From positions 1-10,812 of the forward strand of contig JAGDBH010000198.1 of NCBI GenBank assembly GCA_017959135.1: DNA of 10,812 nt. Reading direction: 5' to 3'. The notes below the pieces were generated by a model, which searched no databases, was not told where the DNA came from, and saw nothing but the letters and a program-made list of their open reading frames with translations. Shown in pieces: positions 1 through 7,158 of this stretch. Each line of letters begins with the position of its first letter. Position 1 is the stretch's first letter. The translations under genes were made by a program, and so were the position numbers. This DNA is from Succinivibrio sp. (GTDB taxonomy: Bacteria > Pseudomonadota > Gammaproteobacteria > Enterobacterales > Succinivibrionaceae).

Positions 1-58
1 ATCCCTATATTCTAACAGTTATTGTAAAGAAATTCTTTAAGATATATAGCCTGAGTTG

Positions 59-110
59 GCAGAGCTCCGCCTAAGACTTAAGTCTGAGGTTTCCGCTCTG
101 CTATTTTTTT
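59..110 (+). terminator. Rho-independent terminator of a gene upstream of the window
   Basis: An outer stem GCAGAGC (59-65) pairs with GCTCTGC (95-101) and is followed by seven T residues (104-110). Inside it lies a second inverted repeat at 70-89, CCTAAGACTT/AAGTCTGAGG, with one mismatch and its centre at 79-80. The T tract lies only on the plus-strand side, so it should stop rightward transcription entering from before base 1. No gene can be read in bases 1-58. Confidence 0.8.
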
Positions 111-202
111 GATGATTGCCCAATACGGTCATCTGCTTTTGAATATAATTTTCCCGTAATCTCTATTTTCCACTCTCTTTGTGGTTTGAGATTTGTGCAA
201 AA

Positions 203-231
203 TTCAAAAAAAACTCTGTATCTGTTATAAT
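203..231 (+). promoter_or_regulatory. ffh promoter with extended -10
   Basis: A perfect -10 hexamer TATAAT (226-231) is preceded by TG at 223-224, which makes an extended -10 element. A TTCAAA -35-like hexamer (203-208) lies 17 bases upstream. Transcription would start near 238, leaving a leader of about 35 nt before the ATG at 274. This position argues against any ffh start upstream of 274. The same 13-base string TATCTGTTATAAT recurs at the rppH promoter (8692-8704). Confidence 0.75.
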
Positions 232-273
232 CCAAAGTTCTGTAGTTTAGATTTTTTTGAAGAGCTGATTTCA

Positions 274-1659
274 ATGTTCGAGAATTTAACCCAAAGATTA
301 ACACGTACCCTTAAGAATATAAGCGGTAAAGGTCGTATTACAGAAGATAACATCAAGGATACCTTGCGTGAGGTTCGTACTGCTTTACTAGAAGCTGATG
401 TTGCACTTCCTGTTGTTAAAAGTTTTACCAATAGAGTAAAAGAAAGAGCTCTTGGTGCTGAAGTTAATCTGAGTCTTTCTCCTGGTCAGGAGTTTATCAA
501 GGCAGTTCATGCAGAACTGATTGAAACTCTGGGTGGACAGATAAGTGAAATCAATCTTGCTCATCAGCCTCCTGCAGTTATCCTTCTTGCAGGTCTACAG
601 GGTGCTGGTAAAACCACATCTGCAGCTAAACTTGCTCTGTTCTTAAAGGAACGTATGAACAAGAAGGTTCTGCTGGTTTCTGTTGATACCTACAGACCTG
701 CTGCTATGGATCAGTTAAAGACTCTTGCTGTTGAAATCGGTGTTGACTGCTATCCATCAGATCCAAAGAACAAGCCTGAAGATATTGCAACTGCAGCATT
801 AAAAGAAGCTAAATTACGTGCTTATGATGTAATGATTCTTGATACTGCAGGTCGTCTTGCAGTGGATGAGGAAATGATGAATGAGGTTAAGAGACTTCAT
901 TCTCTGACAGATCCTATTGAAACATTCTTCACTGTTGATGCTATGACCGGTCAGGATGCAGCTAATACTGCCAAGGCCTTTGGCGAAGCCCTGGATCTAA
1001 CCGGTGTTATTTTAACCAAGGCTGACGGTGATGCACGTGGTGGTGCAGCTCTGAGTGTTAAGGAAATTACAGGCAAGCCAATCAAGTTCATCGGTTTAGG
1101 TGAGAAGATTGTTCCTCTGGAGCCATTCCATCCTGATCGTATTGCAAGCCGTATTCTTGATATGGGTGATGTGCTGTCTCTTATTGAGGATCTGCAGCGT
1201 AACACTGATATTGAGCAGGCTAAGAAGGTTGCTCAGAAGATTAAGTCTGGAGAGGGCTTTACTTTTGAGGACTTTAGAGATCAGATTGCTCAGATGAAGA
1301 AGATGGGCGGTATGTCCGGTCTTCTGGATAAGCTTCCTGGTATGGGAAATATTTCTGATCAGATTAAAGATAAAGTTAACGATAAATCTCTTTTACACAT
1401 GGAAGCAATCATTAACTCCATGACTAAGAAGGAGAGAATTCATCCTGAGATTATCAAGGGTTCAAGAAAGAAGAGAATTGCTATGGGCGCCGGTGTAGAG
1501 ATACATGAGGTTAATGTCCTTTTACGTCAGTTCGATATGACCCAGAAGATGATGAAGAAGATGGGTAAGGGCGGAATCCGCAAGATGGCCGGTGCCATGA
1601 AGGGCATGATGGGGGGCATGGGCGGTATGGGAGGAATGGGTAATTTCTTCCGCAGATAG
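274..1659 (+). CDS. ffh: Signal recognition particle GTPase Ffh (SRP54)
   Basis: This is the protein subunit of the bacterial signal recognition particle. It binds 4.5S RNA and signal sequences of nascent inner-membrane proteins and docks with FtsY at the membrane in a GTP-dependent step. The 461-residue product matches the usual Ffh length of about 453. The N domain covers roughly residues 1-90. The G domain carries the P-loop GLQGAGKTT (107-115), DTAGR (190-194) and TKAD (248-251). The methionine-rich M domain runs from about 330 and includes the RNA-binding segment GSRKKRIAMGAG (396-407). It ends in a Gly/Met-rich tail with repeated GGM units. The frame stays open upstream to a TTG at 193, but the ATG at 274 is preferred: it has a GAAGAG ribosome site at 259-264, the promoter lies between the two, and MFENLTQRL matches the family N terminus. 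Confidence 0.97.
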   Translation: MFENLTQRLTRTLKNISGKGRITEDNIKDTLREVRTALLEADVALPVVKSFTNRVKERALGAEVNLSLSPGQEFIKAVHAELIETLGGQISEINLAHQPPAVILLAGLQGAGKTTSAAKLALFLKERMNKKVLLVSVDTYRPAAMDQLKTLAVEIGVDCYPSDPKNKPEDIATAALKEAKLRAYDVMILDTAGRLAVDEEMMNEVKRLHSLTDPIETFFTVDAMTGQDAANTAKAFGEALDLTGVILTKADGDARGGAALSVKEITGKPIKFIGLGEKIVPLEPFHPDRIASRILDMGDVLSLIEDLQRNTDIEQAKKVAQKIKSGEGFTFEDFRDQIAQMKKMGGMSGLLDKLPGMGNISDQIKDKVNDKSLLHMEAIINSMTKKERIHPEIIKGSRKKRIAMGAGVEIHEVNVLLRQFDMTQKMMKKMGKGGIRKMAGAMKGMMGGMGGMGGMGNFFRR

Positions 1660-1680
1660 TCCTACCTAAAATCTCATATA

Positions 1681-1721
1681 TTCAGCTTCGGTATCTTATC
1701 GAAGCTGAAAAAAATTTTTTT
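1681..1721 (+). terminator. Rho-independent terminator after ffh
   Basis: A perfect 10-bp stem TTCAGCTTCG (1681-1690) / CGAAGCTGAA (1700-1709) with a 9-nt loop is followed by an A run and seven T residues (1715-1721). It lies 21 bases after the ffh stop and separates ffh from the rpsP operon. The A run before the T run makes it slightly atypical, because these two tracts can extend the stem. Confidence 0.75.
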
Positions 1722-1881
1722 CTCATCCTTTAAAAATAATCCTATATTCAGGTTAATTCTTATAATCATTTAACTCCTTGTATTACAAGAAGTTAATACT
1801 ACTTTATTACTTGATTCCTGGAATTATTTTTTTCTGTTTTTACAGTATGTTAAAAATAATCTTCCAATAGTGATGATGATC

Positions 1882-1909
1882 TTGTTTTTTTCGGTAAAAG
1901 GTGTAAAAT
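1882..1909 (+). promoter_or_regulatory. Promoter of the rpsP-rimM-trmD-rplS operon
   Basis: TTGTTT (1882-1887) and TAAAAT (1904-1909) are spaced by 16 bases. A start near 1916 would give a leader of roughly 60 nt before rpsP. The rest of the 315-base spacer between ffh and rpsP is AT-rich. Apart from the ffh terminator and the leader hairpin I see no gene in it. Confidence 0.55.
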
Positions 1910-1926
1910 ACTGCAACTGTTTTTGT

Positions 1927-1944
1927 ATGATGACTTTTCATCAT
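1927..1944 (+). promoter_or_regulatory. Leader hairpin upstream of rpsP
   Basis: A perfect 7-bp stem ATGATGA (1927-1933) / TCATCAT (1938-1944) closes a 4-nt loop CTTT. It falls in the predicted 5' leader, 30 nt upstream of the rpsP start and clear of the AAAGG ribosome site (1961-1965). It has no T tract, so it is not a terminator by itself. A role in mRNA stability or autogenous control is only inferred. Confidence 0.45.
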
Positions 1945-1974
1945 GATTGTTTAACTAAATAAAGGTAATGCGAA

Positions 1975-2340
1975 ATGGTAGTCATTCGTTTACGTCGCTT
2001 AGGTGCGAAAAAGCGTCCATTTTATCACGTAATTGTTGCAGACAAGCGTTTTGCTGCAACTGGTCGTTTTATTCAGCAGGTTGGTATTTTTAACCCAATC
2101 GCTAGAGGTAAAGAGATTCGTCTTCGTCTAGATCTAGAAGCAATCAATGCTTGGATTGCTAAAGGCGCACAGCCTTCAGATCGTGTAAAGCGTCTTCTTG
2201 TTGAGAACGAGATGGGCGAAGAGGCTGTTTTAAAGGCTAAGGCTGATAAGCACGCAGCAGCTGTAGCAGCTAAGAAAGCAGCTGCAGAGGCTAAGGCTAA
2301 GGCTGAGGCTGAAGCATCATCAGAGTCAGCTGAGGCTTAA
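1975..2340 (+). CDS. rpsP: 30S ribosomal protein S16 with long C-terminal tail
   Basis: S16 is an early-assembling protein of the 30S subunit that contacts 16S rRNA. Residues 1-80 align closely with E. coli S16: [14 protein letters not shown] near the N terminus, GRFI..VG.FNPIA at 30-43 and SDRV at 68-71. The E. coli protein is 82 residues, whereas this one is 121. The extra 39 residues (83-121) are low-complexity Ala/Lys/Glu, probably helical or disordered on the ribosome surface. The ATG has a good AAAGG site ten bases upstream. It is the first gene of the operon, and its stop at 2338-2340 is six bases before rimM. Confidence 0.97.
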   Translation: MVVIRLRRLGAKKRPFYHVIVADKRFAATGRFIQQVGIFNPIARGKEIRLRLDLEAINAWIAKGAQPSDRVKRLLVENEMGEEAVLKAKADKHAAAVAAKKAAAEAKAKAEAEASSESAEA

Positions 2341-2346
2341 TAAGCT

Positions 2347-2877
2347 TTGACTGATACACCGCGTCCAATGGGAGCCTTAGGCTCATCATTTGGAGTATAT
2401 GGATGGATGAAGGTTCGTTCATATACGCAGCAACCCGAGGACCTTTTTGACTACTCGCCATGGTTTATACGTCAGCGCGGGGCGGAATGGCGTGAGGTCC
2501 AGGTTGAAGAATATAAGCCACACGGTAACGATTTTATTGTTAAGCTTGATGTGGCATCAACTCCTGAAGAAGCTAAGCTTTATGCAGGAGCTGAAATTGG
2601 GATTAGGCGCTCAAGCCTACCTCCTGTACCAGAAGGAACTGTATATCTGTCTGACCTTGTAGGTTGTCAGGTTATAGGACTTGAAGGTGTAATGCTCGGT
2701 AAAGTATCGAGAATTAGGGATTATGGAGCTGCTCCCTTAATGGAAGTGTCTCCCTCTGACCACCTGGCAAAGGAACGTAAAGAGAAATTCTTGATTCCTT
2801 ATGTCGTTGGCCCGATTGTTAAAGCAGTTGATCTCAGTGCTAAGACAATTGAGGTTGAGTGGGGCGTAGATTACTAA
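2347..2877 (+). CDS. rimM: Ribosome maturation factor RimM (TTG start)
   Basis: RimM binds S19 and the head of the 30S subunit and promotes late 16S rRNA processing. At 176 residues it has the usual family length. The N-terminal RimM domain (about 8-90) shows [13 protein letters not shown] and FDYSPWFI, matching the E. coli LGKMGSSYGIRGW and FDYQPWFI blocks. The C-terminal PRC-barrel domain (about 98-176) shows [16 protein letters not shown] and IEVEWG. The chosen start is TTG at 2347, only six bases after the rpsP stop, with GAGG at 2332-2335 inside the end of rpsP. The first in-frame ATG (2368, residue 8) has no ribosome site and would cut into the first beta strand. A rare start plus overlap of its ribosome site with rpsP suggests translational coupling. 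Confidence 0.95.
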   Translation: MTDTPRPMGALGSSFGVYGWMKVRSYTQQPEDLFDYSPWFIRQRGAEWREVQVEEYKPHGNDFIVKLDVASTPEEAKLYAGAEIGIRRSSLPPVPEGTVYLSDLVGCQVIGLEGVMLGKVSRIRDYGAAPLMEVSPSDHLAKERKEKFLIPYVVGPIVKAVDLSAKTIEVEWGVDY

Positions 2878-2878
2878 T

Positions 2879-3622
2879 ATGTATTTTGGTGTCATTACGC
2901 TCTTTCCTGAGATGATTGACGCTGTAACTAAATTCGGCGTAACTCGAAGAGCTTGTGAAAACGGACTTATCAAAGTCGATTGCATAAATCCTCGAGATTA
3001 TACTGAAGATAAATTCGGCAACGTGGACGATAAACCTTATGGTGGTGGTCCTGGTATGCTGATGCAGGTACAGCCATTAAGAGATGCTCTTAGAGTAGCT
3101 CGAAGTCAAGCACCGAAGGATACTAAAGTTGTATGTATGTCTCCTCAAGGCGTACAGCTCAATCACTCGTTGGTCACAGATATCCACAGTTGGGGCTCTG
3201 TAATTCTTATAGCGGGACGCTATGAGGGTATTGATGAGCGTGTCCTTCAGAAGGAAGTCGATCTGGAGGTTTCTGTCGGTGACTACGTCCTCTCAGGGGG
3301 TGAACTCCCTGCCATGTGTATCATCGATGCTGTTTCAAGAATGGTTCCTGGTGTTTTAGGAAACATTCAGAATGCGCAAGAAGATTCTTTTGCTCAAGGT
3401 CTGCTGCATTTTCCGCAGTACACCCGTCCAGAAGAAATTGACGGAATGAGAGTTCCTGAAGTTCTGATGAGCGGTAACCATGAGAAAATTCGAAACTGGC
3501 GCTTACAGCAATGTCTTGGTCGTACATATGAAAGAAGACCTGATTTGCTGAAGAATCGTGAGCTTACCAAATTAGAACGTAAGCTGCTTGATGAATATCT
3601 TCAAGAACACGATTTAAAATAG
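2879..3622 (+). CDS. trmD: tRNA (guanine-37-N1)-methyltransferase TrmD
   Basis: TrmD transfers a methyl group from S-adenosylmethionine to G37, next to the anticodon of tRNAs that read codons starting with C and some others, and so prevents +1 frameshifting. It is a knotted SPOUT enzyme. The sequence shows GGGPGM (55-60), [10 protein letters not shown] (113-122) and the trefoil-knot cofactor segment [14 protein letters not shown] (132-145). Arg154 and Asp169, which correspond to catalytic residues of the E. coli enzyme, sit at the same positions here. The length of 247 is typical. The ATG lies one base after the rimM stop codon, so translation is almost certainly coupled. Confidence 0.97.
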   Translation: MYFGVITLFPEMIDAVTKFGVTRRACENGLIKVDCINPRDYTEDKFGNVDDKPYGGGPGMLMQVQPLRDALRVARSQAPKDTKVVCMSPQGVQLNHSLVTDIHSWGSVILIAGRYEGIDERVLQKEVDLEVSVGDYVLSGGELPAMCIIDAVSRMVPGVLGNIQNAQEDSFAQGLLHFPQYTRPEEIDGMRVPEVLMSGNHEKIRNWRLQQCLGRTYERRPDLLKNRELTKLERKLLDEYLQEHDLK

Positions 3623-3659
3623 TTTTTTTGTTTATCCTTGTTAATGGAAGGTACTAAAA

Positions 3660-4013
3660 ATGGCTAGCAATCCAATTATTGACCAGCTAGAGAAAGAGCA
3701 GATCCGTACTGATATTCCTGAGTTCAACCCAGGTGATACCGTACGTGTTGAGGTTAAGGTTGTTGAAGGTGACAAGACCCGTCTACAGGCTTTCGAAGGC
3801 AACGTTATTGCAAAGCGTAACCGTGGTTTAAATTCTTCATTCACCGTTCGTAAGATGTCATCAGGTGAGGGTGTTGAGCGTGTATTCCAGACTCACTCTC
3901 CAATGATTGCTTCTGTTAAGGTTACCCGTCGCGGTGACGTTCGTCGCGCTAAGCTATACTACTTACGTGACCGTACCGGTAAGGCTGCACGTATCCGTGA
4001 GAAGATTAACTAA
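3660..4013 (+). CDS. rplS: 50S ribosomal protein L19
   Basis: L19 sits at the 30S-50S interface of the ribosome. The 117-residue product is near the E. coli length of 115 and matches it along its whole length, for example [39 protein letters not shown] and [13 protein letters not shown]. The ATG is preceded by GGAAGG at a suitable distance. It is the last gene of the rpsP operon, 37 bases after trmD, and is followed by a terminator. A separate ribosome site and a longer gap than the upstream junctions would allow the higher translation of the ribosomal protein compared with rimM and trmD. Confidence 0.97.
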   Translation: MASNPIIDQLEKEQIRTDIPEFNPGDTVRVEVKVVEGDKTRLQAFEGNVIAKRNRGLNSSFTVRKMSSGEGVERVFQTHSPMIASVKVTRRGDVRRAKLYYLRDRTGKAARIREKIN

Positions 4014-4037
4014 TCAGATAATCTTTTCTGAGAATAC

Positions 4038-4068
4038 AATCCCTTGTCATCGACAGGGGATTTTAGTT
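4038..4068 (+). terminator. Rho-independent terminator after rplS
   Basis: An 11-bp stem AATCCCTTGTC (4038-4048) / GACAGGGGATT (4052-4062) contains one G-U pair and a three-base loop, followed by a short, interrupted T run (TTTTAGTTT). It lies 24 bases after the L19 stop. The T tract is weak, so some read-through is possible. Confidence 0.65.
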
Positions 4069-4263
4069 TGTGCCTATCTAAATTCCCATCCTGTTCTTTG
4101 TGCCTATTGTTAAGACTAATTTTCAGTTTCTCTTCCTTGTTCTAATACCCTGTTTTTTAAAATAAAACTTTTTAAGATAGTGTTTCACTTGCCCGTGATT
4201 AAACAGTACTTATCAATAGATAATGGAAAAATTTGTGATTGTGTCCATTTTTCTTTTTTTTAT

Positions 4264-4291
4264 TTGATGATAAGTCTAATGTTTTTAGAAT
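4264..4291 (+). promoter_or_regulatory. Probable promoter of the acid phosphatase gene
   Basis: TTGATG (4264-4269) and TAGAAT (4286-4291) are spaced by 16 bases and upstream of an expected start near 4298. The leader would be about 90 nt. The rest of the 373-base spacer between rplS and the phosphatase (4014-4386) holds the L19 terminator and AT-rich sequence, and I see no gene in it. Confidence 0.45.
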
Positions 4292-4386
4292 AAAGTGTTT
4301 TTGATTTGTCTGCTGTTATGGCATTCTAAGCGTGGAAAAATTTCCTTGTAAATTTTTTTAAACAAACATTAAGGGACAACATAAAG

Positions 4387-5127
4387 ATGAAATTAAAGAA
4401 CTTTATTCTAGCTACCATGTTTATTTCTACTGCTACCTTAGCAGCTCACAATGATGTTAGAACAGCTCCAGAGAAATATTACCTGAATGCTTCAGACGTA
4501 GCTGACAGCTTGGCTTTATTACCTCCACCACCTGCAATGGACAGCGTTACCTTCTTAAACGATCAGGCTCAGTATAACAAGGGCTTTATGTTAAGAAAGA
4601 CCGAAAGAGGTGCTCAGGCTGCAAGAGATGCAGAGGTAGATGCTAAGGGTGTAGCAGCTGCTTTATCAGAAGCTTTTGGTATGAAGATTTCTAAGGAAAA
4701 CACTCCTCAGATCTACAAGCTAATGAGCAAGATGGTTGAAGACGCAGGCGACCTGGCAACCAGAGCTGCAAAAGAGCACTATATGAGAGTTCGTCCTTTT
4801 GCTTTCTATGGTGTTAATACCTGTAATATGAAGGATCAGAAGACCTTATCAACAAATGGTTCATATCCATCAGGACATACCTCTATCGGTTGGGCTGAGG
4901 CTTTAATCTTAGCTGAGATCAATCCATTCAGACAGAATGAGATTCTAAAGAGAGGTTTTGAGATGGGCCAGAGCCGTGTAATCTGCGGTTACCACTGGCA
5001 GTCTGACGTTGATGCAGCACGTGTAGTTGCTTCAGCTGTTGTTGCTCGTCTACATGCAAATGATGAGTTTATGGCTCAGTTAAAGCTAGCTAAGGAAGAG
5101 TTTAAGCAGAAATCAGAAGTTAAATAA
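4387..5127 (+). CDS. Secreted class A nonspecific acid phosphatase (PAP2 superfamily)
   Basis: This enzyme hydrolyses phosphate monoesters outside the cytoplasm, typically to scavenge phosphate or nucleosides. The first 20 or so residues form a signal peptide (KLK, then a hydrophobic stretch ending TLAA). The three-part PAP2 signature is complete: K129-x6-R136-P137, PSGH (161-164) and SR-x5-H-x3-D (196-207). The string GSYPSGHT (158-165) is the class A signature of the PhoC/PhoN type. In this family H203 is the nucleophile and H164 the general acid. Cys146 and Cys200 could form a disulfide. The length of 246 is typical. An AAGGGA site (4371-4376) precedes the ATG. The gene stands alone between two terminators and converges on the solute-binding protein gene. 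phoC/phoN/aphA-type names are not resolvable from the sequence, so no symbol is given. Confidence 0.93.
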   Translation: MKLKNFILATMFISTATLAAHNDVRTAPEKYYLNASDVADSLALLPPPPAMDSVTFLNDQAQYNKGFMLRKTERGAQAARDAEVDAKGVAAALSEAFGMKISKENTPQIYKLMSKMVEDAGDLATRAAKEHYMRVRPFAFYGVNTCNMKDQKTLSTNGSYPSGHTSIGWAEALILAEINPFRQNEILKRGFEMGQSRVICGYHWQSDVDAARVVASAVVARLHANDEFMAQLKLAKEEFKQKSEVK

Positions 5128-5154
5128 TAAACTGATTTTCCAGATATTATGAAT

Positions 5155-5181
5155 AAGCTCAGATTTTTATCTGAGCTTTTT
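5155..5181 (+). terminator. Terminator between convergent phosphatase and binding-protein genes
   Basis: A perfect 10-bp stem AAGCTCAGAT (5155-5164) / ATCTGAGCTT (5169-5178) has a TTTT loop and is followed by five T residues (5177-5181). It serves the acid phosphatase. Read on the other strand, the stem is followed only by TTATT, so it may work weakly for the minus-strand gene ending at 5186. Confidence 0.8.
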
Positions 5182-5185
5182 GGTT

Positions 5186-6307
5186 TTACCTGAAATTCAT
5201 GTACTTGTTCTTTTTGTATTCAAGCGCATTATTAAGATAATCACTTGTCGTTTCTCGTTTGAATGATTTACCGAAGAAACTGAATGGATTCATGGTCTTT
5301 GAATAAAGTTTTTCAAATCTTTTGGCTATGTTTGATTCTAACAGATCCATTGCACTTCTGTACTGGTCTGTATTAGTGAACATGGTAATCTGTTCTTCAA
5401 GAGTGAATACCGGATGTGCTTTTAGATCATAAATACAGAAGTCCTCATAAAACACTTTACCTGTATATACTCTCAGGAATTCTTTATAATTCAATATCAA
5501 CCTGAATACATCATCTATCTGTAGTCTTGCTACACGGTCATACAAAGCCAGAAACTTTGCAAGAATATCAGGGTGCTTCTCTGCATAGTCATAATCTGAA
5601 ATGAAGACCACAGGAACGAAAGCAGCAACATGTGCAGAATTGGCTACAATCTGATATCCGTTTTTTAGTGCCTCGTAGTTCTCAGGGGACCAGAGTACTA
5701 CGCCATCAGCTTCTTTACTGTCTACCTTTTTTATAATATCTGTTATGGATGTATCTATTATATTTACATCATATTCAGTAAGTCCAAAGACATTCAGCCA
5801 GTTTGCCAGTGTGTAGTCACTTGATGTTCCTTTTCTCAGGTAAAAGTTTTTACCTCTAATGGAATCCGGATCTCCATAGACGTTTGGATACTCTTTAGAC
5901 CATCCACGGGTTTTAAGGATGTCACTGGAATTCTGAACCATGATATCAGTAGCGTAGGATTCGTCGTTTGCGATACCGACAATCTTGATAGGAACATCCT
6001 CTGAACTAATGAATGCAGGAACTGCACCGATTGCAGTTATATTCCACGCATCAGGATCGTTGCGTTTTGCTTCCAGAATATCAGTACCGGATGAATTCAG
6101 AATTGTCAGATCGATATCAAGTCCCAGCTCTCGATCCCATCCCTGTAGTTTTGCATACCAGATAAGAAATCCCTCATGCTCTAAAAGCATTGTAACCTTT
6201 ACATGTTCAAAATCCTCTGTGTATTCGGATTCGACAGCATGTGCCTGAGTGTAAAAAATGCTAGAGGTAATTCCCAGCAGTAGGGTATATAGGAACTTTC
6301 TGATCAT
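5186..6307 (-). CDS. Periplasmic solute-binding protein, NMT1/SsuA/TauA-like
   Basis: This 373-residue protein has a clear signal peptide (MIRK, a hydrophobic core at about 5-20, and a probable cleavage after AHA at residue 24). No lipobox cysteine is present. The mature part resembles the type II binding proteins of nitrate, taurine, sulfonate and thiamine-precursor ABC transporters: a beta strand then FLIWYAKLQGWDRELGLDID (about 47-66), the NITAIGAVPAF segment (89-99), and RGKNFYLRKGTSSDYTLANWL (151-171), which fits the usual second-lobe entry. The ligand cannot be read from the sequence. The C-terminal 40 residues (about 334-373) look basic and lie beyond the usual fold. No permease or ATPase gene is adjacent, so it either feeds a transporter encoded elsewhere or has a sensing role. 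The start ATG has a GGAAA site eight bases upstream. Confidence 0.8.
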   Translation of the reverse strand: MIRKFLYTLLLGITSSIFYTQAHAVESEYTEDFEHVKVTMLLEHEGFLIWYAKLQGWDRELGLDIDLTILNSSGTDILEAKRNDPDAWNITAIGAVPAFISSEDVPIKIVGIANDESYATDIMVQNSSDILKTRGWSKEYPNVYGDPDSIRGKNFYLRKGTSSDYTLANWLNVFGLTEYDVNIIDTSITDIIKKVDSKEADGVVLWSPENYEALKNGYQIVANSAHVAAFVPVVFISDYDYAEKHPDILAKFLALYDRVARLQIDDVFRLILNYKEFLRVYTGKVFYEDFCIYDLKAHPVFTLEEQITMFTNTDQYRSAMDLLESNIAKRFEKLYSKTMNPFSFFGKSFKRETTSDYLNNALEYKKNKYMNFR

Positions 6308-6383
6308 TTTGATTTCCGGTATCGAATGATTGCACTTGTCTATATATTTGAATTTTAGGATATATATTTCTCAAACACTTCTT

Positions 6384-6411
6384 AATATATAGAATATGCA
6401 GATAACTTCAA
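6384..6411 (-). promoter_or_regulatory. Possible promoter of the solute-binding protein gene
   Basis: On the minus strand TTGAAG (6406-6411) and TATATT (6384-6389) are spaced by 16 bases. A perfect TATAAT also lies at 6415-6420 on the same strand but lacks a recognisable -35. Which of the two is used cannot be decided from sequence, because the whole region is rich in TATA strings. Confidence 0.3.
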
Positions 6412-6465
6412 GTAATTATATGAAAAACAAATGAAATGCTCGGAAAAGGTGATGAGTGTACAGAT

Positions 6466-6491
6466 AAAAAAAAAGTTCGCTTTAGCGAACT
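6466..6491 (-). terminator. Rho-independent terminator of tRNA-fMet
   Basis: On the minus strand AGTTCGC (6485-6491) pairs with GCGAACT (6474-6480) around a TAAA loop and is followed by nine T residues (A at 6466-6474 on the plus strand). It lies eight bases after the CCA end of the tRNA, so it closes a single-tRNA transcription unit. Confidence 0.9.
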
Positions 6492-6498
6492 ATCTGAT

Positions 6499-6575
<77 letters not shown>

Positions 6576-6587
6576 TCAACGATGTAT

Positions 6588-6616
6588 ATAATATTCATTT
6601 CGCTATTTAATGTCAA
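6588..6616 (-). promoter_or_regulatory. Near-consensus sigma-70 promoter of tRNA-fMet
   Basis: On the minus strand a perfect TTGACA (6611-6616) and TATTAT (6588-6593) are separated by exactly 17 bases. Transcription would start around 6581, about six bases before the mature tRNA 5' end. The -35 hexamer overlaps the left arm of an inverted repeat ATGTCA (6610-6615) / TGACAT (6625-6630). Confidence 0.85.
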
Positions 6617-7095
6617 GCATTTTGTGACATAAATTAAATTTTTTTTATAACCTTAAATAAATAACCTCTATAAAACAATAAGTTATAGATTTGTAAAAAT
6701 CAAACTAAAACGTATTTCGTACTCTCACATTTAAATAACTGGATGTCCGACATAGTTTGACAAGATGAGCTCTTCTGATCTTTTGATCTTTCTATTTGTA
6801 TCTGTTCAAAATAATCAGTTCAGGTTAACACGACAATATATAACTGAAAGATGATTTTTGTGTAACCACAAGAAATCGATCTGTTTGGAAAGCAAAAAAG
6901 ACTTACCAGTTTTTTTGTTGATTAAGTTCACAGTTTTCTATATATTAAACAAAAAAAAGTTCAAAAGGTGAAAATATTACAAGTTGTATATCAAATTACA
7001 TGTTTTGAATACTGTTTTGTATGAATTGCATTACGCAAGCCTTTATTGTATGCGCTTTCTGGATTTTGTCTGAACAGGTTAATATTGTGTAATTC
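6617..7095. other. Long AT-rich spacer with no recognised gene
   Basis: About 480 bases between the tRNA-fMet promoter and the terminator of the glycogen-binding gene contain no open frame of useful length on either strand. What can be seen: the right arm of an inverted repeat at the tRNA promoter (6625-6630), a run of eight T (6639-6646), a lone TTGACA (6757-6762) with no matching -10, a bulged inverted repeat GGTTAACAC (6823-6831) / GTGTAACC (6860-6867) and a T7 run near 6912. None of these makes a complete small-RNA gene by itself. Confidence 0.5.
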
Positions 7096-7101
7096 TGATA
7101 T

Positions 7102-7134
7102 AAAAAAACCGACGTAACAAAAATTACATCGGTT
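7102..7134 (-). terminator. Rho-independent terminator of the glycogen-binding protein gene
   Basis: On the minus strand AACCGATGTAA (7124-7134) pairs with TTACGTCGGTT (7107-7117) with one wobble pair and a 6-nt loop, followed by seven T residues (A at 7102-7108 on the plus strand). It lies 25 bases after the stop codon. Confidence 0.85.
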
Positions 7135-7158
7135 CTTTCTTGATAACAGATTTAATTA

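Noticed and set aside
193..273. Upstream extension of ffh from a TTG at 193
   Set aside because: The extension overlaps a well-formed promoter, has no ribosome site and adds residues not found in the Ffh family. The ATG at 274 fits in every respect.
1600..1650. Repeated GGM-encoding units at the ffh 3' end as a tandem repeat element
   Set aside because: Met/Gly-rich C termini are normal for Ffh M domains, so this is protein composition and not a mobile or regulatory repeat.
5985..6248. Open frame on the plus strand inside the solute-binding protein gene
   Set aside because: It is antisense to the N-terminal half of a gene with a clear signal peptide and family motifs, and it has no ribosome site.
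6757..6785. TTGACA in the spacer as a small-RNA promoter
   Set aside because: No acceptable -10 hexamer occurs 16-18 bases downstream, so it is probably a chance match.
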